Origin: GCA-016699975 sp964515255
GTDB taxonomy: Bacteria > Patescibacteriota > Minisyncoccia > Moranbacterales > UBA1568
Direction: 5' to 3'
Length of the DNA: 13,590 nt
NCBI GenBank assembly: GCA_964515255.1
Contig: CAZETL010000024.1
Span: forward strand, 1-13,590
The translations under genes and the position numbers were made by a program. Of this stretch, positions 6,959-13,550 are shown in pieces. The stretch's first letter is position 1. Every line of letters starts with the position of its first letter. The notes below the pieces were generated by a model. That model was not told the origin of the DNA. It did not search any database and was given only the letters and a program-made list of their open reading frames with translations.

Positions 6959-7116
6959 CTCGCCGGTCTGTAGACACTTGGGGACTTCTATCTTTTGTCC
7001 TCAAACCTGGGAGCTTTCGTCCAGATCGGGCGGGAGGGTTTCGGCTCTCCCGTTCCTCGACACCGCTCCTTCCCTTGGGGAGCTTCTCTTCGAGGATCCG
7101 TCTACAGGCCGGCGGG
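6959..7116 (+). ncRNA. Strongly folded RNA element, family not recognised
   Basis: Bases 6961-6975 pair with 7100-7114 over 15 positions (14 Watson-Crick plus one U-G), extendable by a U-G and a C-G pair to 6959/7116. Inside are four hairpins: 6978-6985 with 6997-7004 (8 bp), 7007-7011 with 7020-7024 (5 bp), 7031-7038 with 7045-7052 (8 bp, extendable outwards), and a two-part arm, 7055-7060 with 7090-7095 plus 7065-7069 with 7079-7083. Several stems use G-U pairs that would be A-C mismatches in the opposite strand, so a plus-strand transcript is indicated. It lies downstream of a good promoter and about 60 bases before the 143-residue gene. It could be an independent small RNA, since a run of seven T follows at 7137-7143 but without a strong hairpin directly before it. 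It could also be a cis-acting leader. It does not match tmRNA, RNase P, 6S or SRP RNA as I know them. Confidence 0.6.
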
Positions 7117-7176
7117 GATGTTTTCTCGTCAAAATATTTTTTTCTTTCAATCTGGTAAGTTTGGCGGAGAAAGGAA

Positions 7177-7608
7177 ATGAAGAGCTTGAACTTGAAATGG
7201 TGGCACCTACTCCTTTTCCTAAATCTTCTCGTTCTGATAATTCTCAGCGTCTTGACTGCCGCTGTGAATGGCGGAGCGGGGAAGGACAATGAAATGAAGG
7301 AGGATGTCGGGTTTGAGATGCGGTTTCTTGACGATGCTCCGAGCGTCTTGTCGTGGAATGAACTTCAGGATGGCATGATGCGGAGCGGCATCGTCTTCTT
7401 TAAAGTCGAACCTGCTGCGGACAGTTCCGGGATCACAGTGGCTGTCGTGACGCGGTTGCGGGACGCCATGCCCTTCCGTGCGATTGTTCCCGCAGGATGC
7501 AATGCTGTCTCTCAGCTGAAGCCGGGAGATCCGGTCCGGCTCATTGCGCTGCGCTATCAGGTTGCACTTAGTCAGTGGGTTCATTTGTTTGTGCTCGAGT
7601 GCCCTTAA
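7177..7608 (+). CDS. Hypothetical membrane-anchored protein, 143 residues
   Basis: No family is recognised. Residues 1-8 are basic, followed by one long hydrophobic helix (WWHLLLFLNLLVLIILSVLT, 8-27) acting as a signal anchor. The remaining 115 residues probably face outside. They end with a beta-rich part containing FRAIVPAGC (near 106-114) and LKPGDPVRLIALRYQVALSQ (119-138), which resembles a small beta-barrel fold, but this is only an impression. The start ATG has a GGAG ribosome-binding site at 7166-7169, seven bases upstream. The gene is the first of two plus-strand genes between divergent and convergent minus-strand genes, downstream of the structured RNA. The next gene begins 17 bases after its stop, so they form an operon. 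Confidence 0.8.
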   Translation: MKSLNLKWWHLLLFLNLLVLIILSVLTAAVNGGAGKDNEMKEDVGFEMRFLDDAPSVLSWNELQDGMMRSGIVFFKVEPAADSSGITVAVVTRLRDAMPFRAIVPAGCNAVSQLKPGDPVRLIALRYQVALSQWVHLFVLECP

Positions 7609-7625
7609 GGGGCGGGAGGTAGGTG

Positions 7626-8180
7626 ATGGAAAAGATCGGAAGCGTGGCTTTTGCCTTGCTGGATGTCGTTGGGATATTGATCCTGTCGTGCATCTTCGTA
7701 TTCCTTTTCTGGAAATTGCGTGCCGATTGCAGCGAAGCTAGCAGGATCCAGGAGGATGCGGATGAATCGCCGCTGAAGAAATTTTTAATGGCCGCTTTTC
7801 AGGACATTCATCTGATAGCTCCAGCGAGCCCGGGAATTTTTCCGTTCGGGTGGGATGAATCCTCGGCCAGAATTCTTCGGACTGCTTTAGCTAAAAAAGC
7901 CATTCCAGAGGAGGAAGTCCTCAATCAGCTGGGTGAACGGCTAAAGATTGCCGGGCGGCGCTGCTTTGAGCAGCATCGGGACTATAGGGTGCATCCGGAC
8001 CGTGTCACTCATCCGGCGGCACTCGCGTTCGCGATCCAATGCGGCGAACTCACTCCGGAAGAGATTGCTTCGATCCGCTTCGATCATGGTCAAACACCGG
8101 AAACGTTCATCGAGGAGTGCGGCAATCCGAATCTCGTCGAAAAAACATTCCAATCGCTTTTGCCGCACGAAAGCGAATAG
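7626..8180 (+). CDS. Hypothetical membrane-anchored protein, 184 residues
   Basis: No family is recognised. An N-terminal membrane helix (VAFALLDVVGILILSCIFVFLFW, about 7-29) is followed by a soluble, mostly helical domain rich in charged residues. Notable patches are FPFGWDESSARILRTALAKKAIPEEEVLNQL (about 75-105), a HRDYRVHPDRVTHPAALAFAI segment with several His residues (about 118-138), and a short C-terminal helix. The ATG at 7626 is chosen over the GTG one codon earlier because a GGAGGT ribosome-binding site lies at 7615-7620, five bases before the ATG. It is the second gene of a two-gene operon and is followed 27 bases after its stop by a rho-independent terminator, so the pair makes a closed transcription unit. 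Confidence 0.8.
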   Translation: MEKIGSVAFALLDVVGILILSCIFVFLFWKLRADCSEASRIQEDADESPLKKFLMAAFQDIHLIAPASPGIFPFGWDESSARILRTALAKKAIPEEEVLNQLGERLKIAGRRCFEQHRDYRVHPDRVTHPAALAFAIQCGELTPEEIASIRFDHGQTPETFIEECGNPNLVEKTFQSLLPHESE

Positions 8181-8207
8181 TAGACAGCGAATGAAACTTT
8201 CTTTTGG

Positions 8208-8240
8208 CGGATACTTGTAACAGGGTATCCGTCTTTTTTT
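8208..8240 (+). terminator. Rho-independent terminator after the two plus-strand genes
   Basis: CGGATAC (8208-8214) pairs perfectly with GTATCCG (8225-8231) around a 10-base loop. Two bases later there is a run of seven T (8234-8240). The minus strand has no matching T run, so it serves the plus-strand operon. A second inverted repeat, TAACTCT with AGAGTTA (8240-8260 region), overlaps the pilB stop. Confidence 0.85.
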
Positions 8241-8257
8241 AACTCTTTTACTTAGAG

Positions 8258-11200
8258 TTAGAGATGCACAACGCGGAACACTTCATCGAGAGAAGTTTCG
8301 CCGTCTATCGCGCGGAGTACGCCGTCCATCAGCATGGTGATCATGCCGTTTTTGACGGCGGTTTCTTCGATCTCGAGGTTGAGCGCGCCCTGCATGATGA
8401 GGTTTTGGATTTCCTTGTCGATTTCAAGAACTTCACTCAAAACGATGCGCTTTTTGTACCCGGTTCCGCTGCACTTCTCGCAGCCGCCGGCAACCCAGTG
8501 TTTCTCGGGAACGCCAGGGACAGGGACGCCGGATTTTACATTGAACATGTTGAGGACTTTTCCGACTGTCTCTTTGAGATCCCCGTCGAGAGGAGCTTCT
8601 TTCTTGCAATCGCAGAGACGGCGGACCAGGCGCTGGGCCATGTAGGTGCCGCCAGCGTTTACGATGTCGTCGGGGCGGACGCCCATCGAGATAAGCCGCG
8701 GTATGGATCCGGCGGCGTTATTGGTGTGGAGCGTCGCTATGACGAGATGTCCCGTGAGTGCAGCTTGAAAGGCAATGCCCGCGGTCTCATCGTCGCGGAT
8801 TTCGCCGATCATGACGATATTCGGGTTTTGCCGGAGGAGGGATCGGAGCGCGGACGAGAACGTATAGCCGCCTTCTTCGTTCACTTGTGTTTGCAAGATG
8901 CCGGGCAACTGGTATTCGATCGGATCCTCGACGGTGATAATCTTTATTTCGGGCGTCTTCACGAAATCAATGAGGCTGTACAGCGTCGTCGTTTTTCCGC
9001 TTCCGGTCGGACCGGTGTTCAGGATAATGCCTGTCGGATTTTTTGCTCCCGAAAGAATGCGACGAAGCGTCGCTTCTCGAATGCCGATCGAGCGGATATC
9101 GAGAGCGACGGCACCTCGGTTCAAGAGACGCATGACAACCGTTTCGCCGTATCCTCCGAGAATGACCGAGACGCGGACGTCGAATTTTTGTTCGGTGGTG
9201 CCGGGGAGGGGGGATTCGGTGCGAACCATGAATCGGCTGTCTCGGACGCCTACCTGCTCTTCCGTCCGGAGTCCGGAAAGAAGCTTGATATCGCCGAGGA
9301 GTGAAGGATATTCGTTTGCCGGGATCGTCGCGACTGTTTGCAGGATGCCGTCGATGCGGAATCTGATATCGACGGAAGTTTCTTGCGGTTCGATATGAAT
9401 GTCGTTTGCGTTCGAGAGAAGCGCTCCGGCGAAAACATATTTAAGTGCGGTTTTCTGATCGGATCCTTCGACGAGAGTTTGGAAATGTTTGAATGAATCA
9501 AGTGACGATTGAGTTTCGCTGACGATAGTATCGGGAATCGGGAAAGCTCGGGCGAGCGTCTGCGCCATGAGTTCGTCGTAGAGGTCCTTGAGAAACTCAG
9601 TCTGTCCGGTAACGCGCCATACTTCATCGAGGGAAGTGATGCCTTCGACTGCCTTCAATATGCCGTCTTGCGCCATGGTAACCATCCCTTCTTCGAGTGC
9701 CTCGCGAGTGATTTCGTTTTCACTCGCCATGTTCGAAACTTTTTCGGCGATAGCGTCGCTTAGCGTGAGAACCTCGAAGATTCCGACGCGTCCCTGGTAT
9801 CCTGTGCCGTTGCAACGGGCGCAGCCTTTCGGGTGCCAGAGTTTCTCTATGGTTTTCGGTATGTCTATCTTCGCTTTTGGAGAAATGAGGGAGAGGATCT
9901 CTTTGAGGGAGCTCGCGGTCTCTTCTGCTGGTTCATAGGACTCCTTGCATTCGGCGCAGAGGCAGCGTACGAGGCGCTGGGCGATAAACGCGTTGATGGC
10001 GTTTGGAATAGTGTTCGGCCGCACGCCCATTTCAACGAGCCGGGCGACGGATCCGGCGGCATTGTTCGTGTGGAGTGTCGAGAGGACGAGATGTCCGGTG
10101 AGGCCGGCGTTTATCGCGATATTCGCCGTCTCATCGTCGCGAATTTCGCCGACGAGGATAACGTCGGGATCTTGGCGAACTATCGATCGGAGACCCATTG
10201 AGAATGTGTAGTTATTGCCCTTCGATATCTGCGTCTGGGTGATATTCGCTATCCGGTACTCGATAGGATCCTCGATGGTGATAATCTTTGTTCCCGGATC
10301 GTTCAGTTTTCGGAGGATGGCGTAGAGCGTCGTCGTTTTTCCGCTTCCGGTCGGACCGGTGTTCAGGATGACGCCGGTCGGCTTCTGAAAGGCTTTCTCG
10401 ACTTGTTCGAAGGCGAGTCCGCGGAGACCGAGCGTTCCGATATCGGCAAGTGCGGTCTCTTCGTCGAGGAGGCGGATCACGAGGCTCTCCCCGTAATTTC
10501 CCGGAATGCTCGAGACGCGCATATCGATGTGGCGGCTCTCGAGAAGAAGCGAAAAGGATCCATCCTGGGATTTGTCTCGGATATTCAACTTCATTTTCGA
10601 GAGCATTTTGACGCGGGAGAGAAGAAGGGGATAGATGCTCCCCGGGAAGCGCCCGATATCTTGGAGTACGCCGTCGATGCGGTAGCGGAGGCGTATCTCT
10701 CCGCGCTCCTCTGGCTCGAGATGGATGTCGCTTGATCGGAGTTTGATGGCGCCAACGAGAACCGTCTCGAGGATTTGTGTCGTCGGTATGGTAAGAATTC
10801 TCTCTTTGAGCGCAATGAGATTTCCGAATTCCCGCTCAAATTTTCCGAGGTCGTCATCCGAAAGGGAAACCTTGAGATGATCGAGGTAGTCGAGGAAAAT
10901 CGGCTTCCGGTAGATACTCCAGACATGTTCGACCGAAGAGCGGGATGCGACGTAAATCTTTGCCATCCAACCCTCTCGGTCCTCGAGGGATTTAATGTAG
11001 CTGAGCGCGTTTTGGTCGTTTGGGTCTATGGCGGCAATACGAACCTCCTTACCTTTTTTCTGAAAGAGTGCGATGCCAAGCGATGTCGCGTCTCCTTCGG
11101 GAATGATTGAGACGTATTCGTTATCCACGGGGAATATATGGAGATCGACATACGGCAAACGAGAAGCGTGAGCGAGCGTCGCCGCTTCGTTTTCTTCGGA

Positions 11201-11293
11201 CGATCGTTTAAGGGAACTGAGGATTTTCGAAGTTTTCTTTTCGCGCTCAAGACGGAACTCGTCCGATCCGCTCCGAGAAACGACTTTTACCAT
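8258..11293 (-). CDS. Tandem PilB/GspE-type secretion ATPase, two modules in one chain
   Basis: Type IV pilus/type II secretion assembly ATPases form hexamers in the cytoplasm and power pilus extension or secretion. Usual length is about 550-580; this one is 1011. Residues 1-165 are a divergent N-terminal domain. Module 1 (about 166-565) has SSDIHLEPEE (187-196), Walker A GPTGSGKTT (313-321), the Asp box TIEDPIEY (339-346), Walker B ILVGEIRDDE (379-388), the His box TGHLVLSTLHT (399-409), and cysteines at 444/446/449 and 491/494. Module 2 (about 600-1011) repeats everything: NDIHIEP (630-636), Walker A 761-769, Asp box 787-794, Walker B 827-836, His box 847-857. Its first cysteine pair is C-x-C (894, 896) rather than C-x-x-C, with a second pair at 938/941. 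Both modules look catalytically complete. Pilus partners (pilC, pilins, pilT) are not in the window. It has its own promoter, divergent from parB. No ribosome-binding site is evident. Confidence 0.95.
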   Translation of the reverse strand: MVKVVSRSGSDEFRLEREKKTSKILSSLKRSSEENEAATLAHASRLPYVDLHIFPVDNEYVSIIPEGDATSLGIALFQKKGKEVRIAAIDPNDQNALSYIKSLEDREGWMAKIYVASRSSVEHVWSIYRKPIFLDYLDHLKVSLSDDDLGKFEREFGNLIALKERILTIPTTQILETVLVGAIKLRSSDIHLEPEERGEIRLRYRIDGVLQDIGRFPGSIYPLLLSRVKMLSKMKLNIRDKSQDGSFSLLLESRHIDMRVSSIPGNYGESLVIRLLDEETALADIGTLGLRGLAFEQVEKAFQKPTGVILNTGPTGSGKTTTLYAILRKLNDPGTKIITIEDPIEYRIANITQTQISKGNNYTFSMGLRSIVRQDPDVILVGEIRDDETANIAINAGLTGHLVLSTLHTNNAAGSVARLVEMGVRPNTIPNAINAFIAQRLVRCLCAECKESYEPAEETASSLKEILSLISPKAKIDIPKTIEKLWHPKGCARCNGTGYQGRVGIFEVLTLSDAIAEKVSNMASENEITREALEEGMVTMAQDGILKAVEGITSLDEVWRVTGQTEFLKDLYDELMAQTLARAFPIPDTIVSETQSSLDSFKHFQTLVEGSDQKTALKYVFAGALLSNANDIHIEPQETSVDIRFRIDGILQTVATIPANEYPSLLGDIKLLSGLRTEEQVGVRDSRFMVRTESPLPGTTEQKFDVRVSVILGGYGETVVMRLLNRGAVALDIRSIGIREATLRRILSGAKNPTGIILNTGPTGSGKTTTLYSLIDFVKTPEIKIITVEDPIEYQLPGILQTQVNEEGGYTFSSALRSLLRQNPNIVMIGEIRDDETAGIAFQAALTGHLVIATLHTNNAAGSIPRLISMGVRPDDIVNAGGTYMAQRLVRRLCDCKKEAPLDGDLKETVGKVLNMFNVKSGVPVPGVPEKHWVAGGCEKCSGTGYKKRIVLSEVLEIDKEIQNLIMQGALNLEIEETAVKNGMITMLMDGVLRAIDGETSLDEVFRVVHL
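8982..9025 (-). repeat. 44-bp exact repeat, copy in module 2 Walker A region
   Basis: Bases 8982-9025 are identical to 10326-10369 over all 44 positions. They encode the Walker A loop and flanking residues of module 2 of the tandem ATPase, and even synonymous positions agree. Confidence 0.9.
10326..10369 (-). repeat. 44-bp exact repeat, copy in module 1 Walker A region
   Basis: This is the partner of 8982-9025, in the same orientation, in module 1 of the same gene. The spacing between copies is 1344 bases, a multiple of three. Recombination between them would therefore delete one module's worth of coding sequence in frame. Confidence 0.9.
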
Positions 11294-11323
11294 AAATGTG
11301 GAGAAGCGAAATATATCGAATTC

Positions 11324-11332
11324 AGTATATCA
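11324..11332 (-). promoter_or_regulatory. Extended -10 of the tandem ATPase gene
   Basis: The minus strand reads TGATATACT, an extended -10 with TATACT at 11324-11329. Predicted start is near 11317, about 24 bases before the ATG. No convincing -35 is seen. Confidence 0.55.
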
Positions 11333-11338
11333 TGAACG

Positions 11339-11352
11339 CCGCAGCTGTGCGG
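11339..11352. promoter_or_regulatory. Short palindrome between divergent promoters
   Basis: CCGCAGCTGTGCGG forms a five-pair inverted repeat around GCTG. It sits between the -10 elements of the tandem ATPase gene and parB, a plausible place for an operator. This is inferred only from position and symmetry. Confidence 0.35.
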
Positions 11353-11390
11353 TGAGTATTGACGGGTTGCAGGCAAGATGTCGCACATTG

Positions 11391-11399
11391 TGATATACT
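11391..11399 (+). promoter_or_regulatory. Extended -10 of parB
   Basis: The plus strand reads TGATATACT, identical to the element facing the other way at 11324-11332. Predicted start is near 11406, about 20 bases before the parB ATG. A TTGCAG lies upstream, but the 21-base gap is too long for a normal -35. Confidence 0.55.
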
Positions 11400-11426
11400 G
11401 GCCGCATACTTTTCGCCGCATTTTTT

Positions 11427-12530
11427 ATGTCGCAGTCGCATGGGTTGGGGAAGGGCCTCTCGTCACTCATTCCTCAGAAGGGGAATGCCGTTCCTGCTTC
11501 GGCATCGAGTGTTCGTTTTGGTTTCGAGCCGGTCGGAAGTTCCGCTTCGGCTCCAAAATCCACCTCTCCGTTTTCAGTGGTGGCGCGTCAACCTAAGATT
11601 GACCAAAGCCAGAGCTCGGTGAAGCCAAATACTCCACCGTCTCCTCGCTTGGTTCCCACTTCTCCGGCCGCCGCCATTCCGGCAAAAGAGGATGTGCAAA
11701 AGGTATCGGGGACCGAAGGGATGATTCTTGTACCGATCGGGGATATTGTTCCGAATCCGCATCAGCCGCGCATCCAGTTTAGCGAGGATAAATTACTCGA
11801 GTTGTCTCAGTCGATTCGAGAGCATGGCATTTTGCAGCCGCTTATCGTTACGAGAATCGGAGACAAATACGAACTTATAGCAGGAGAGCGAAGGTTGCAG
11901 GCGGCAAAAATGGCCGGACTTCCAGAAGTTCCGGTGGTGATTCGGAAGGCGGATGATCAGGAAAAATTCGAGTATGCCATTATCGAGAACATACAGAGGC
12001 ATGACCTGAATCCGATAGAAGAAGCTCGTGCGTATGACCGTCTTTCGAAAGAATTTAACCTTTCGCAGGAGGATATTTCCAAAAAAATGGGGCGGAGTCG
12101 GAGCGCCATAGCGAATACTATGCGCCTTCTTCATCTGCCAGTTGAAATCCAGCGCGCTGTCGCGACCGGGAAAATATCCGAGGGGCACGCGAAAGCGCTG
12201 CTCGCCATCGATCAGCAAGAAAAACAAAGAGCGCTTTTCGAGCTTATCATCCGGGATGATTTGAATGTTCGAGAGACAGAGATACGCTCTCGAGAAATCT
12301 CCAGCAAACCGCCAAAAAGAATTATTTCCAAAGACCCGAACATTGAAGCTCGCGAGCGGACGCTCTCTGAAATATTTGGAACGAAAGTCCGCATCGCGAA
12401 GACGGGATCCGGCGGATCGATACGCATCGAGTATTTCTCGGACGAGGAATTCGGATCGATTTTTTCCCGCCTTGCGGGAAATGACGACTTTACTTCACAC
12501 GGTCCTACTCCGCCGAAAGCGGATTTGTGA
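11427..12530 (+). CDS. parB: Chromosome partitioning protein ParB (Spo0J family)
   Basis: ParB loads at parS sites near the replication origin, slides on DNA as a CTP-dependent clamp, and works with the ATPase ParA. The 367-residue protein starts MSQSHGLGKGLSSLIP, the usual N-terminal motif linked to ParA contact. A Ser/Pro-rich linker of some 75 residues follows, longer than normal. The ParB/Srx domain then shows PIGDIVPNPHQPR (103-115), the CTP-binding GERRLQAAKMAG (153-164; GERRWRAA is more usual) and ENIQRHDLNPIEEA (177-190). The helix-turn-helix lies near 201-222 (LSQEDISKKMGRSRSAIAN), and a C-terminal dimerisation region ends near 350. The ATG at 11427 fits the conserved start although it has no ribosome-binding site. 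parA is not in the window, and no consensus parS site was spotted. Confidence 0.95.
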   Translation: MSQSHGLGKGLSSLIPQKGNAVPASASSVRFGFEPVGSSASAPKSTSPFSVVARQPKIDQSQSSVKPNTPPSPRLVPTSPAAAIPAKEDVQKVSGTEGMILVPIGDIVPNPHQPRIQFSEDKLLELSQSIREHGILQPLIVTRIGDKYELIAGERRLQAAKMAGLPEVPVVIRKADDQEKFEYAIIENIQRHDLNPIEEARAYDRLSKEFNLSQEDISKKMGRSRSAIANTMRLLHLPVEIQRAVATGKISEGHAKALLAIDQQEKQRALFELIIRDDLNVRETEIRSREISSKPPKRIISKDPNIEARERTLSEIFGTKVRIAKTGSGGSIRIEYFSDEEFGSIFSRLAGNDDFTSHGPTPPKADL

Positions 12531-12663
12531 AATGAGAAGGAGTATTTACGAGATCATCGCGTAAAGATGCTTCGGACTATTTTTCCGAGATCTCACGCAT
12601 TTGAAACTTACCGCAGAAGTGTTCTGAATTGTTTCGTGGTCCTATTTCGGGTGCGCCAAAAAT

Positions 12664-13161
12664 ATGTTCGAAGGGTATCGCGAGTCCGGCAAGGAAAAAC
12701 CAAATGTAACCGCTCAGACTCTTGCTCGAGAGTCATTCCGGGAACTTCTCTATCAGGGAGGTTCTTTTTTGAAGGATCGCCGCTTTTCCCGCGAAGGAGC
12801 TTTTAAGTATTTTTGTCCCGAAGAAGATTTGAATGGCGTGCTCGCATTGATGGGTCGCACGGAGGATTTCTATTCAGTGGTCAAGGAAGCTGACATGATA
12901 GTCGGACTTTCAAAACTCCAAAAGGACTCCCATGATGAAGAAACTATCGTCATTAGTTTCCTTTCTATTGATCCTGAATACGAGGGAAGGGGATATGCTT
13001 CTGCATTGGCGAGGGAGATATTCCGATTTGCAAAAGAAAGAAATTTCACTATAAAATCCTCCAGGTATTCCGAAAAAGGTCTCGAGAAATTGCAGCCGAT
13101 TTTCAGGCGGCTGGCCAGTGAGTTTGGCGTGCGGTTTGCCGATGCAGGTTTAGGATCCTGA
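12664..13161 (+). CDS. GNAT-family N-acetyltransferase
   Basis: The 165-residue protein has the acetyl-CoA-binding region of the GNAT fold: the beta-4 strand VISFLSIDPEYEGRGYASAL (96-115), then helix AREIFRFAKERNF and the strand TIKSSRYS, followed by the EKGLEKLQPIFRRLASE helix. Earlier parts (EDFYSVVKEADMIVGLSKL) fit beta strands 2 and 3. The substrate cannot be told. The start ATG at 12664 has no clear ribosome-binding site. The 133-base gap after parB holds a weak TTGAAA/TGAATT pair (12601-12606 and 12625-12630) that could serve as its promoter. No terminator is seen between parB and this gene, so readthrough is possible. Confidence 0.8.
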   Translation: MFEGYRESGKEKPNVTAQTLARESFRELLYQGGSFLKDRRFSREGAFKYFCPEEDLNGVLALMGRTEDFYSVVKEADMIVGLSKLQKDSHDEETIVISFLSIDPEYEGRGYASALAREIFRFAKERNFTIKSSRYSEKGLEKLQPIFRRLASEFGVRFADAGLGS

Positions 13162-13172
13162 CTTCCTGCATG

Positions 13173-13201
13173 TGGACGGCTCGGAGAATATTTGCTAGAA
13201 C
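13173..13201 (+). promoter_or_regulatory. Possible promoter of the right-edge small genes
   Basis: TGGACG (13173-13178) and TAGAAC (13196-13201) are spaced by 17 bases, and TGC lies directly before the -10. Predicted start is near 13208. The match is moderate, four of six in each element. Confidence 0.4.
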
Positions 13202-13209
13202 GTGTCTGT

Positions 13210-13241
13210 CGGGAAACCCCGGCTGCCGCAGACTTGCGGCA
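13210..13241 (+). promoter_or_regulatory. Two adjacent hairpins in the leader of the right-edge genes
   Basis: CGGG and CCCG pair around AAAC near 13210-13221. They are followed at once by TGCCGCA (13224-13230) and TGCGGCA (13235-13241) around a four-base loop. They lie just after the predicted transcription start and before the ribosome-binding site at about 13270. There is no T run, so this is not a standard terminator. An RNA-stabilising or regulatory leader is possible. Confidence 0.4.
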
Positions 13242-13282
13242 AAATCAAGATCTTTTACAAATGGGTAAAGAGGAGAGAAGAA

Positions 13283-13405
13283 ATGTCTGACTTGAAGCGG
13301 TATGAGTTTTCCGTAGCGTGGTCCGAAAAGAACGGCAACTCAGGCGTCAAGTGGCTCACTCTGGGGAATATGACAGTGATGAACGGGCTATTTATTTGTT
13401 ATTGA
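13283..13405 (+). CDS. Short ORF with good ribosome-binding site, perhaps the 5' part of a frameshifted gene
   Basis: An ATG at 13283 follows a purine-rich AGAGGAGAG ribosome-binding site (about 13269-13277) and encodes 40 residues beginning MSDLKRYEFSVAWSEKNG, ending at a TGA at 13403-13405. The first residues resemble in rhythm the start of the next gene (MADKPERYVVHIS). The frame that looks coding after about 13320 is a different one (13318-13524). Either this is a genuine 40-residue protein overlapping another gene, or it is the beginning of a roughly 80-residue gene broken by a one-base shift. No family is recognised. Confidence 0.4.
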   Translation: MSDLKRYEFSVAWSEKNGNSGVKWLTLGNMTVMNGLFICY

Positions 13406-13524
13406 AGGATCCGGAAAGTTTTGTCCAATTGCTCATGATGCGAGAAGGGATTGTCTCGATTACATATCGTCTCCGGCAAGGAGATCAGGATGTCGTGCCA
13501 GAGACAGTCAAAACAAAAACTTAG
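13318..13524 (+). CDS. Hypothetical small protein, perhaps the 3' part of a frameshifted gene
   Basis: A GTG-initiated frame of 68 residues. The part that looks most protein-like reads DSDERAIYLLLKDPESFVQL (near 19-38), then MMREGIVSITYRLRQGDQDV. There is no ribosome-binding site before the GTG, and the frame is closed by a TGA at 13303-13305. The natural start is therefore missing unless translation enters from the ATG at 13283 by a -1 shift. The stop is followed 26 bases later by the well-marked start of the next gene. No family is recognised. Confidence 0.45.
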   Translation: MVRKERQLRRQVAHSGEYDSDERAIYLLLKDPESFVQLLMMREGIVSITYRLRQGDQDVVPETVKTKT

Positions 13525-13550
13525 TTTGGGCGAGCGAGAAGGAGGGGTAA

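Noticed and set aside
6959..7116. Short mobile element (MITE) bounded by 15-bp terminal inverted repeats
   Set aside because: It was considered as an alternative to a structured RNA. There is no target-site duplication at the flanks, the interior also folds into hairpins, and wobble pairs favour an RNA. It is not excluded without a genome-wide copy search.
6447..7289. 280-codon minus-strand frame covering the start of ruvB and the intergenic region
   Set aside because: It overlaps ruvB in another frame, crosses the divergent promoters and the structured RNA, and begins antisense to a plus-strand gene. Its Arg/His/Pro-rich composition is that of a shadow frame.
8240..8260. Terminator for the tandem ATPase gene on the minus strand
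   Set aside because: TAACTCT/AGAGTTA forms a weak AT-rich stem, but on the minus strand it is followed by a run of A, not T.
8264..9304. Long 346-codon open frame on the plus strand
   Set aside because: It is fully antisense to the second ATPase module, whose motifs are unmistakable. The translation is rich in Asp, Arg and His without any fold-like pattern, as expected from the codon bias of the true strand.
11427..12530. parS sites near parB
   Set aside because: No 16-bp palindrome of the TGTTTCACGTGAAACA type was found by eye in this window.
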